The position numbers and the translations under genes were made by a program. DNA of 25,097 nucleotides, taken from the NCBI GenBank assembly GCA_050734915.1, contig JBOHUX010000010.1, forward strand, positions 1 through 25,097. Direction: 5' to 3'. The notes under the pieces are model-generated. The model did no database searches, was not told the origin of the DNA, and worked only from the letters and a program-made list of their open reading frames with translations. Source of the DNA: JBOHUX01 sp050734915. Lineage in GTDB: Bacteria; Chloroflexota; Dormibacteria; Dormibacterales; Dormibacteraceae. Positions 14,282 through 20,672 of the stretch are shown here, one piece after another. How positions within the stretch are numbered: position 1 is the stretch's first letter; the number at the start of each line of letters is the position of its first letter.

Positions 14282-15518
14282 GCTGCGCGGGGAGATCAGG
14301 CTCCCGGGCGACAAGTCGATCTCGCACCGAGCCCTGATCCTCAACGCGGTGGCGGGCGGCGCGGCCCGCGTCGAAGGCCTCTCGACGGGCACTGACATCG
14401 ACTCCACGGCCGCCTGCCTGCGCGCCCTCGGTGTCGAGATCGAGCCCGGCACCGTGCGCGGCGTCGGCCTGGCGGGGCTGAGGCAGGCGTCGGGGCCGCT
14501 CGACTGCGGGAACTCCGGAACCACGATGCGGCTGCTGGCCGGGCTGCTGGCGGCCCAGCCCTTCCCGAGCGAGCTGATCGGTGACGCCTCGCTCTCCAGC
14601 CGGCCAATGGAGCGGGTGGTGAGCCCGCTGCGGCGGATGGGGGCGGCCGCCTCCTGGCCGCCTCTGCGGGTGGGTGGAACGGTGCCACTGCGCGGCCACG
14701 CCCACCGGTGCCCGGTCGCCAGCGCCCAGGTCAAGTCGGCGCTGCTCCTGGCGGGGCTGCGGGCGGAGGGGGAGACGAGCGTCACCGAGCCCGCTCAGAC
14801 CCGGAACCACACCGAGGTGATGCTGGCGGGGATGGGGGCACGCGTGCGGGACGAGGGCCTGACGGTCACGGTCTCCCCGGTCGGCCGGCTTCGGCCGCTG
14901 GACATCACCGTGCCCGGCGACCTCAGCGCCGCCGCGTTCTGGCTGGTCCTGGCGGGCCTCCATCCGCGCGCCTCTCTGCGGCTGCCGGGGGTGGGCGTGA
15001 ATCCGACCCGCAGTGCCGTGCTGGGCGTGCTGGCCCGGTGCGGGGTGCCGGTCCGCACCGGGCCCGTGCATCTGGAGGGGCAGGAGCCGGTCGCCGGCAT
15101 CGACATCGGGACCGGGCGCGCCGAGGCCGCGCTGGAGATCGAATCGGCGCTGGCAGCGCGCGTCATCGACGAGCTGCCGGTGCTGGCCGTTCTCGCCGCC
15201 CTCCTGCCCGGCCGCAGCCGGATCACCGGGGCGACCGAGCTGAGGGTCAAGGAGTCGGATCGCATCGCCGCCCTCGCCGCGGGCCTGGCCGCGATGGGGG
15301 CGCGGATCGCGGAGCTGGAGGACGGGTGGGAGATCGTCGGGCCGGTCCGCCTCGAGGGTGCCCGCGTCCTTTCCCGGGGGGATCACCGGGTGGCGATGGC
15401 GCTGGCCGTGGCGGGGGCGCTGGCTGAGGGCACGACCGAGATCGAGGGGGCGGAATGCGTCGCCATCTCCTACCCGGGATTCTGGGACGACCTGGCCCGG
15501 GTGGGGGCCCTGTGCTGA
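14253..15518 (+). CDS. aroA: 3-phosphoshikimate 1-carboxyvinyltransferase (EPSP synthase)
   Basis: Joins PEP to shikimate 3-phosphate, the sixth shikimate step. The 421 residues show LPGDKSISHRAL with Lys21, CGNSGTTMRLLAG (85-97), SLSSRPM (113-119), catalytic Asp306 (IDELPVLAV), RVKESDR (331-337) and GDHR (376-379). GDKS (19-22), SAQVK (157-161), RNHTE (184-188) and NPTR (250-253) match the four-motif signature used for class II, glyphosate-tolerant EPSP synthases. The residue matching E. coli Pro101 is Leu. GTG 14253 follows a purine-rich GAGAGGGCGG site. The gene overlaps tyrA upstream and the B3/B4 gene downstream, so it lies in the middle of one unit. Confidence 0.96.
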   Translation: MLAAVRRPAELRGEIRLPGDKSISHRALILNAVAGGAARVEGLSTGTDIDSTAACLRALGVEIEPGTVRGVGLAGLRQASGPLDCGNSGTTMRLLAGLLAAQPFPSELIGDASLSSRPMERVVSPLRRMGAAASWPPLRVGGTVPLRGHAHRCPVASAQVKSALLLAGLRAEGETSVTEPAQTRNHTEVMLAGMGARVRDEGLTVTVSPVGRLRPLDITVPGDLSAAAFWLVLAGLHPRASLRLPGVGVNPTRSAVLGVLARCGVPVRTGPVHLEGQEPVAGIDIGTGRAEAALEIESALAARVIDELPVLAVLAALLPGRSRITGATELRVKESDRIAALAAGLAAMGARIAELEDGWEIVGPVRLEGARVLSRGDHRVAMALAVAGALAEGTTEIEGAECVAISYPGFWDDLARVGALC

Positions 15519-16114
15519 GCTTTCGAAACCAGCTCGAGACCGAGGTCTCCGTCCTGGAGCTGCACGAGCTCGAGGTGCAGGCCCCGCGGCCCGAATTCGA
15601 CGTCGAGGTGCGCGAGGCCGAGGAGTCCGTCCGCAAGGGGCTGGCCGCCGGGACCGGGCCCGCCCGGCTGCTCTACCGCCGATTCGGGGTCGACCCCACC
15701 CGCCACCGGCCGTCGTCGGAGGCCCTGCTACGCCGGGTCCGGCGTGGCGAGGGACTGCCCCGGATAAACTCGCTCGTTGACGTGGCCAACCTGATGTCGC
15801 TGCGCCTCCAGGTGCCGGTCGGCCTCTACGACCTCGACCGGGTGGAGGGCGGGGAGCTGACCTTGAGGCTGGGGGCGGCGGGCGAGAGCTACGCCGGGAT
15901 CGGGAAGGAGCAGGTGAGCGTCGCCGGGCGGCTCTGCGTCGCCGACGCCGGCGGCCCCTGTGGCAACCCCTCCGCCGACTCGGCGCGGACGATGATCACC
16001 GTGGCCACGCAGCGGGCGGCCTGGATCTACTTCCTGGCCGTCGAGGAGGGGGCGCTGAGCGCCACCGCCGAGCTGATCGCGCGCTTCGGTCGCGGGTTGA
16101 TGCGCGTCCCGTGA
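15512..16114 (+). CDS. Free-standing B3/B4 (PheRS-beta-like, COG3382) domain protein
   Basis: A 200-residue protein consisting almost only of a B3/B4 domain, which in the phenylalanyl-tRNA synthetase beta chain forms the editing site that hydrolyses Tyr-tRNAPhe. The signature INSLVDVANLMSLRLQVPVG (85-104) plus LYDLDRVEG (105-113) and the C-terminal block around TVATQRAAWIYFLAVE identify the family. GTG 15512 follows a GGTGGGGG-type site, overlaps the aroA stop by seven bases and gives a sensible N terminus; the frame is open earlier within aroA. No synthetase core, tRNA anticodon-binding or B5 domain is present. Such stand-alone proteins are mostly of unknown function. Its placement after tyrA-aroA suggests a role tied to Tyr/Phe, for example trans-editing, but that is inference. 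Confidence 0.85.
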   Translation: MLSFRNQLETEVSVLELHELEVQAPRPEFDVEVREAEESVRKGLAAGTGPARLLYRRFGVDPTRHRPSSEALLRRVRRGEGLPRINSLVDVANLMSLRLQVPVGLYDLDRVEGGELTLRLGAAGESYAGIGKEQVSVAGRLCVADAGGPCGNPSADSARTMITVATQRAAWIYFLAVEEGALSATAELIARFGRGLMRVP

Positions 16115-17133
16115 TCGCCATCCTGGGCGGGGGCGTGGCGGGGGCGTCGCTGGCCTGGGCCCTGACCGCCGCCGGTCATCGGGACGTCACCGTCTTCGAC
16201 CCCCGGGCACGGGGTGCCGGGTCCACGAGCAGGGCGCTGGGCGGATTCCGCACCCAGCAGGGGAGCCTTCTCAACACCGAGCTCTCCTTGGCCTCGCGCG
16301 AATTCTTCGTCGCCCTCGGGGAGCGGATCGGGTTCCGCTCGTGCGGCTATCTCTACCTGGCCGAGAACGAGGCGGTGGCCCTCGATCTCCAGCGCCGGGC
16401 GGCCAGGCAGCGGGAGTGGGGGATCCCCGTCGAGCATCCGGACCCGCGGACGCTGGCCCCCTTCTTGGACCTGGAGGGCGTCGCCGGCGCCAACTTCTGC
16501 GCGCTGGACGGGGTCTACGCTCCGACCCTGGTGCTGGCGGCCTTCATCGAGGCGGCGGGGTCCGCGGGCGCGGAGTTTCGCTACGAGACGGAGCCGCCCG
16601 CCGGCGTCATCGACGCCGCCGAGGCGGTCGTGGTCTGCTGCGGAGCCTGGTCGCGTGAGGTGGGGGAGTCGCTCGGCGTCACCCTCGAAGTGACCCCCTG
16701 GGAGCGCGGCGTCTACCAGGTGGGGCCGTTCGGCTGGCTGACCGGCTCCGAGCCGATGGTGCTGGAGGCGGGTTCGGGCTACCACTTCCGGGAGCGTGAC
16801 CGACGCCTGCTGGTGATGTTCCCCGACGATCCTGGCACCTGGGAGGGGGTGCGCGACTGGCTGCGCATGCGAGTGCCGGCGGCCGCCGTGGACGAGCCAG
16901 AGGCGCACTGGAGCGGAGCCTACGAGGTGACACCCGATCATCACCCCCTGGTCGGCGAGACACGGCGTGCACGCCTCTGGGCGAGCTGCGGGTTCAGCGG
17001 CCACGGGGTCATGCACTCACCGGCGGTGGCGCGCTCCCTGGCGGCGATGATCCTCGGCCTGACGCCGCCGATGGACCTCATGGCCCTGTCGCCCCTCCGT
17101 GAGACCCGGCTGCGGGACGCCACCCAGCTGTGA
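16111..17133 (+). CDS. FAD-dependent oxidoreductase, DAO (D-amino-acid/sarcosine oxidase) family
   Basis: A 340-residue flavoenzyme, GTG start overlapping the B3/B4 stop (GTGA). The FAD-binding Rossmann motif LGGGVAGASLAWAL is at 5-18 with an acidic strand-2 end (VFDPRA). The DAO-family C terminus SCGFSGHGVMHSP (about 292-304) and TPDHHPLVGE (near 276-285) are typical of glycine/sarcosine oxidase-like members that oxidise a secondary or primary amine to an imine. There is no signal peptide, so it is cytoplasmic. The substrate cannot be told. Being coupled to aroA and the B3/B4 gene hints at an amino-acid or amino-acid-derived substrate. DadA-like or ThiO-like roles are possible alternatives. 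Confidence 0.88.
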   Translation: MIAILGGGVAGASLAWALTAAGHRDVTVFDPRARGAGSTSRALGGFRTQQGSLLNTELSLASREFFVALGERIGFRSCGYLYLAENEAVALDLQRRAARQREWGIPVEHPDPRTLAPFLDLEGVAGANFCALDGVYAPTLVLAAFIEAAGSAGAEFRYETEPPAGVIDAAEAVVVCCGAWSREVGESLGVTLEVTPWERGVYQVGPFGWLTGSEPMVLEAGSGYHFRERDRRLLVMFPDDPGTWEGVRDWLRMRVPAAAVDEPEAHWSGAYEVTPDHHPLVGETRRARLWASCGFSGHGVMHSPAVARSLAAMILGLTPPMDLMALSPLRETRLRDATQL

Positions 17134-17160
17134 GCGGCCGGCCAGGGATCGGCCGCGCGG

Positions 17161-17202
17161 GCTCCTGCGCCCGCTCCTATGCCCGCTCCTGCGCCCGCTC
17201 CT
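17161..17202 (+). repeat. 12-bp tandem repeat (3.5 units) ahead of the Nudix gene
   Basis: Units GCTCCTGCGCCC, GCTCCTATGCCC, GCTCCTGCGCCC and a half unit GCTCCT run without gaps from 17161 to 17202. The middle unit contains an ATG (17179) in frame with the Nudix gene. If used as a start, the repeat would encode a Pro-Ala-Pro-Ala leader. Confidence 0.85.
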
Positions 17203-17220
17203 CAGCTTGATCCTGGCCAG

Positions 17221-17817
17221 ATGACGATCCCCCGGGAAGAGGTGCTGGTGGTGCGCCGGGAGGAGGTCTTCCCCGACGGGGCCTGGCACGGCTTCGTGGG
17301 GGAGGGGCTGGGCCGCATCGAGCAGGTCATCCGCGAGCGTTCGTCGTTCATGCCCCGGGGCCGGGTGGAGGACGACCCCACCTTCCAGCAGATCATCCCC
17401 TACGTCGTCTTCCGGCACGGCGACCGCTACCTGGTGACCAAGCGCCTCAAGGCGTCTTCGGAGCGGCGGCTGCGCCAGCTGTACTCGCTCGGCGTCGGCG
17501 GCCACATCAACCCCGGCGACCTCCTCAACGGCGATCCGGTCACGGACGGCCTGCGCCGCGAGTGGGAGGAGGAGGTGAGCTACGCGGGCGCCTTCGAGGC
17601 AACCATGATCGGGCTCATCAACGACGACTCCTCGCCCGTCTCGAAGGTCCACCTGGCGGTGGTCTTCCTGGTGGACGGGGACTCGCCCGAGATCGCGATC
17701 CGGGAGACCGAGAAGCTCTCCGGGGAGCTGCTCACCCTCGACCAGATGCGCATCCTCTACCTGGCGATGGAGTCCTGGTCGCAGATCGTCTACGACCGCC
17801 TGACCGGCCTCGGCTGA
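17221..17817 (+). CDS. Nudix-fold phosphoesterase-like protein (COG4112 type)
   Basis: 198 residues from ATG 17221. The N-terminal EEVLVVRREEVFPDGAWHGF, the SFMPRG..EDDPTFQQIIPYVVFRHGDRYLVTKR segment (about 42-75) and LYSLGVGGHINPGD (88-100) match what I recall of the predicted Nudix phosphoesterase family COG4112. The Nudix helix is REWEEEVSY (113-121), which keeps the catalytic RE..EE core but has Ser where the consensus has Gly. The upstream Glu of the box appears to be Asp or displaced. Substrate unknown; this family is usually taken as a nucleotide-diphosphate-type hydrolase. The alternative start ATG 17179 adds a Pro-Ala leader encoded by a tandem repeat. It ends 17 bases from the convergent hypothetical gene. 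Confidence 0.82.
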   Translation: MTIPREEVLVVRREEVFPDGAWHGFVGEGLGRIEQVIRERSSFMPRGRVEDDPTFQQIIPYVVFRHGDRYLVTKRLKASSERRLRQLYSLGVGGHINPGDLLNGDPVTDGLRREWEEEVSYAGAFEATMIGLINDDSSPVSKVHLAVVFLVDGDSPEIAIRETEKLSGELLTLDQMRILYLAMESWSQIVYDRLTGLG

Positions 17818-17834
17818 GCGGGCCCAAGCCGGCC

Positions 17835-18410
17835 TCAGAAGCGCTCCGAACGTTCCGCCGCCTCGCGGAGCGGCCCGGCGTCGAAGGTCTGGCGGCTGGC
17901 GGGCACCTCGCTCCAGGGCCACTCGCACTCGACCGTGACCGGCCCCTCCGGCGGCAGGGGCGCCAGCCACCAGGAGAGGCGCCAGCGCCGCCCCGAGCCG
18001 CCGCCGCGCTGGCAGACGAGGGTCAGAGCGGCGGCCCTCTCGCCGTCCGGCTCGGCCGGGGAGAGGAAGTCGAGGCTGGTCGCGCGCCGGCCGTCGGCGA
18101 AGGCCACCCCCAGCCGGACCAGCTTGCGCGGAATGCGGCGGCCCAGCCCGACCCGCTGGTGGAGCTGGAAGACCAGACCTTCCCGGAGGTCGAGGTCGTC
18201 CCTGCCCACGATGTCGGTGTCGAACTCGAGCCCGGTGCTGTAGGCGACGGCTCCGCGCATGATCACGATCGCCCGCGGCGCGCGCACCAGATCCAGCCTC
18301 AGCGCGACCGGCTCGCCCAGCTCGCCCCGGGGCGGGCCGGCGGGTGCCGGCGGAGAGCTGGGCCGGGTCCGGCGGAGGCTGCCCGGCCTCAGGAGATCGA
18401 GGAGCCTCAC
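17835..18410 (-). CDS. Conserved hypothetical protein
   Basis: 191 residues from GTG 18410, with no signal peptide or membrane helix. The N-terminal third is Pro/Arg-rich. The middle has AVAYSTGLEFDTDIVGRDDL and LVRLGVAFADGRRATS. The C-terminal part has a GGGSGRRWRLSWWLAPLPPEGPV stretch, then ECEWPWSEVPASRQTFDAGPLREAAERS. From memory this pattern (glycine run, W-rich strand, LPP..P, EWP, basic helix) recurs in small uncharacterised proteins of Actinobacteria; I know no function. Coding is supported by the coherent, non-random protein and by the neat convergent spacing to the Nudix gene. It is separated from the glycosyltransferase operon by 232 bases and may have its own promoter. Confidence 0.7.
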   Translation of the reverse strand: MRLLDLLRPGSLRRTRPSSPPAPAGPPRGELGEPVALRLDLVRAPRAIVIMRGAVAYSTGLEFDTDIVGRDDLDLREGLVFQLHQRVGLGRRIPRKLVRLGVAFADGRRATSLDFLSPAEPDGERAAALTLVCQRGGGSGRRWRLSWWLAPLPPEGPVTVECEWPWSEVPASRQTFDAGPLREAAERSERF

Positions 18411-18442
18411 CTCATCCCCGCCCGGAGCCTGGCACGATGCCT

Positions 18443-18448
18443 ATCCTA
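18443..18448 (-). promoter_or_regulatory. Possible -10 element for the hypothetical gene
   Basis: On the minus strand TAGGAT (18448 to 18443) fits TAnnnT and lies about 33 bases before GTG 18410. The -35 region is GC-rich with only a weak match. The interval 18411-18642 holds otherwise a GC-rich dyad near 18449-18469 and the hairpin at 18589-18623; no further gene was seen there. Confidence 0.25.
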
Positions 18449-18588
18449 GGCCGCCCCGGCGCGGGGGCCAGGGCGTCCCGTTTCGGGTCGCGTGAAGCCG
18501 CCGGGCTCCATGCCGCTGCGGTGGTGGTTGAACGTTGCCACAGCCACACGATGCATCCGCTCCGCGTGGGAGGATGGCGCGCGGTGTT

Positions 18589-18623
18589 CGGTCAGGGCCG
18601 TGGGGGTGGGGTGAGCCCGACCG
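18589..18623 (-). terminator. Hairpin downstream of the glycosyltransferase operon
   Basis: CGGTC+GGGC (18589-18593, 18595-18598) pairs with GCCC+GACCG (18615-18623) with one bulged base and a 16-base G/T-rich loop (plus-strand view). It begins 20 bases past the stop of the last GT87 gene in the direction of minus-strand transcription. It lacks a U-tract, so it would be a non-canonical or factor-assisted terminator. Confidence 0.35.
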
Positions 18624-18642
18624 AGAGTGGCTGAGGGCGTCG

Positions 18643-19791
18643 TCAGGCGCTGGAAGGCGTCGGTGCGACCACCTGGCTCAACGCTCGGTCTCCAGATCCG
18701 GGCGCCGTCTGCAACCGTGGACCGCGACGGAGGAGGAGGAGCGCCAGGAGCATTACGCACTCGATGGCGATCAACGGCGGACTGTTCCCGTTTGCTGCCG
18801 CACTCGAGGTGATCACCAGGCCCAGAGCCGCCACCGACTGGACTGGGCCGAGTCCGCCGCGCAGGATGAGCAAGGCGGCGACCGCCGCCAGGAGAAAGTC
18901 CTCGCCGTTCAGGTAGGGGATGACCAGAAGCGAGCCCAGCAGGGCCATCGCGATCGGGATGGTCGGCCCCTCACGGCGATAGAGCCACGCCAGCGCGAGG
19001 ACAAGCGTGACCACCGCCGCGACGATCGCGATGGCGGGAAGGTGCGTTCCGAGCATATGGAGAGGGGCGGTCCTTTGCTCTGCGTCGAAGTTGGACACCC
19101 GGGCCAGCAGGTGGCGGTACTCGCTGACGCCGTGCCTCCCCAGCGTCAGCAGCGACAGCAACGCGAGCACCGCCATGGCGGCGCCCCAGCTCGCCACCGC
19201 CCGCCACCGGCCGCTGACGAGAAGGGCGGCCGGGAGGAGCACCAGCAGGTGTGGTTTGACCGCCGCGAGGGCCAGCACGAGGCCGGCCGCGACCTCCCTG
19301 TCGTCGCGGAGAAGCCTCCAGGAGAGTGTCACCGAGACGGCGACCAAGGCCACCAGATTCCCCGCCACCAGGAAGAGCGCCACCGGGGACGTGGACAGCA
19401 GCAGTCCGAGGTAGATGCTACGCGACATCCGGCCCGGGGGGGCCAGGACCCAGGCCATCGCCAGGACGCATACGAGCAGGAAGCAGAGCCAGATCGGCCA
19501 CACCGCCTGGGAGGGGATCTTCGTCAAGGGGGCCACGAGCCAGGCGGCGGGAGGGGTGCTCACGAACGGAGTCCAATATCCAGCGGCGTGGGGAAGGTGC
19601 CGGAAATAGGGCTGGATCAGAGGCGCCTGCAGCGTGGCGTCGTAGATGTGCCCCCATCCCTGGGTCAACCCGATGGTCGCTCCCGCCAGATACACGTGGA
19701 AGTCGATGGCCCCCGCCCATGGGAACCTGGTGAGTGGCCAGGCCGCGGACGCGTTGAAGGAGCACGCCAAGATGAGAAGGCCCAGCGCCAC
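18643..19791 (-). CDS. GT87-family polytopic glycosyltransferase (copy 1)
   Basis: 382-residue integral membrane protein of the GT-C fold, GT87 (DUF2029) family, relatives of mycobacterial alpha-mannosyltransferases that use polyprenyl-phosphate-mannose outside the membrane. Eight or more hydrophobic helices are visible. The first outer loop has AIDFHVYLAGATIGLTQGW with Asp30, the type of loop Asp needed for catalysis in GT-C enzymes, followed by GHIYD. STPPAAWLVAPLTKIP and AAGLVLALAAVKPHLLVLLP are shared with two other copies nearby. The GTG 19791 start falls at the edge of helix 1. The frame is open upstream for about 27 codons without ATG, GTG or TTG, so the N terminus could be mis-set. 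The C terminus is a basic tail. Confidence 0.85.
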   Translation of the reverse strand: MALGLLILACSFNASAAWPLTRFPWAGAIDFHVYLAGATIGLTQGWGHIYDATLQAPLIQPYFRHLPHAAGYWTPFVSTPPAAWLVAPLTKIPSQAVWPIWLCFLLVCVLAMAWVLAPPGRMSRSIYLGLLLSTSPVALFLVAGNLVALVAVSVTLSWRLLRDDREVAAGLVLALAAVKPHLLVLLPAALLVSGRWRAVASWGAAMAVLALLSLLTLGRHGVSEYRHLLARVSNFDAEQRTAPLHMLGTHLPAIAIVAAVVTLVLALAWLYRREGPTIPIAMALLGSLLVIPYLNGEDFLLAAVAALLILRGGLGPVQSVAALGLVITSSAAANGNSPPLIAIECVMLLALLLLRRGPRLQTAPGSGDRALSQVVAPTPSSA

Positions 19792-19868
19792 CCGCGGGGC
19801 CCATGGCGAGCCGGCGAGCCGGGCCAGCGCCGGCCCCGGGTCGGGGTGACCCAGCCGCGCGGGCCTGG
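19792..19868 (-). other. Intergenic spacer with overlapping dyads
   Basis: This 77-base gap between the GT2 stop and the GT87 copy 1 start contains a direct repeat GCGAGCCG (19806-19813 and 19814-19821) and two mutually exclusive small dyads: CCCCG/CGGGG at 19834-19846 and GGGTC/GACCC at 19838-19852. No clear promoter was found, so read-through from GT2 is assumed. Confidence 0.35.
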
Positions 19869-20654
19869 TCAGTCCTGGAACAGTCGGCAGCGGAGCAGGC
19901 CGGTGCGGGAGAGCAGGTACCTGCCCATCACCCAGAGGGTGCGAAGCCCGTAGTCCACGCTCTGGCCGAAGGAGGTGGACGACGCCTCCGCGAAGTAGCG
20001 CGTCGAGATGGGAACCTCGACCACCCGCATGTGGAAGGCGACCGCCTGCGCCACCACCTCGGTGTCGAACACGAAGCCGTTCGAGTTCCGCATGAAGGGG
20101 ATGCTCATCAGGAACTCACGGCTGTAGGCTCGGTATCCCGTGTGCAGCTCGCTGAACCGGCGCCTCAGCACCAGGTTCTCGACCGTCGTCAGGAACCGGT
20201 TGGCCATCCACTTGTAGAGGGGCATCCCGCCGCGCAGCGCTCCTCCCTTGAGGAGGAAGCGCGATCCGAGGACGAAATCGGCCTCGCCACGGACGATGGG
20301 GGCCACCAGCTCCGGGATCATGGTGGGGTCGTACTGGCCATCGGGGTGGAGCATGACCACGACGCCGGCACCGGAGCGCAGCGCCTCCATGTAGCAGGTC
20401 TTCTGGTTGCCGCCGTAGCCCACGTTGTGAGGGTGGGAGATCACCGTCAGGTCCAGCTCGCGCGCGATGTCCACGGTCTGGTCCCTGGATCTGTCATCGA
20501 CGAGGATGACCTTGTCCACGCAATCGGGGGGGATGAGCCGCCAGGTGTCCCTCAACGTCATGGCAGCGTTGTAGGCGGGCATGACCACGACCACCGCCGG
20601 GGTGTCGGGCTCGCGCCGCGCCAGCTGAATCTCGTCCGCTCTCAGTGCAGTCAT
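19869..20654 (-). CDS. GT2-family glycosyltransferase, polyprenyl-phosphate sugar synthase-like
   Basis: 261-residue GT-A fold enzyme without membrane helices, resembling dolichyl-phosphate mannose synthases. VVVMPAYNAAMTL (22-34) starts the nucleotide-binding fold. VDDRSRDQT (52-60) contacts the nucleotide sugar. HPDGQYDP (103-110) supplies the metal-binding Asp pair (Asp104/Asp108), and GSRF (130-133) and LHTGYRAYSRE (170-180) are family blocks. Expected reaction: transfer of a sugar from GDP- or UDP-sugar to polyprenyl phosphate at the inner membrane face. ATG 20654 lies 18 bases after the preceding GT87 stop. Among GT87 genes, its product would be the donor those enzymes use; this is inference from context. 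Confidence 0.9.
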   Translation of the reverse strand: MTALRADEIQLARREPDTPAVVVVMPAYNAAMTLRDTWRLIPPDCVDKVILVDDRSRDQTVDIARELDLTVISHPHNVGYGGNQKTCYMEALRSGAGVVVMLHPDGQYDPTMIPELVAPIVRGEADFVLGSRFLLKGGALRGGMPLYKWMANRFLTTVENLVLRRRFSELHTGYRAYSREFLMSIPFMRNSNGFVFDTEVVAQAVAFHMRVVEVPISTRYFAEASSTSFGQSVDYGLRTLWVMGRYLLSRTGLLRCRLFQD

Positions 20655-20672
20655 CTGTTCATGCGCGTCGCG

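Noticed and set aside
13091..14785. 564-codon minus-strand frame across tyrA/aroA
   Set aside because: No recognisable domain, and it runs against two well-conserved enzymes and the small-gene promoter region.
18411..18642. tRNA, riboswitch or further gene in the 232-base gap
   Set aside because: No cloverleaf, TTC arm or aptamer-like core seen, and short frames there have random composition; only a weak -10, a GC dyad and a hairpin are supportable.
19418..19804. ATG-initiated frame (19804) as a start for GT87 copy 1
   Set aside because: It is in a different frame from the membrane protein and gives a motif-free product; the GT87 frame must start at GTG 19791 or a non-standard codon upstream.
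18535..19953. 472-codon plus-strand frame antisense to GT87 copy 1
   Set aside because: The highly charged Gln/Arg/His/Gly-rich translation has no domain, while the opposite strand encodes a coherent multi-helix GT87 protein.
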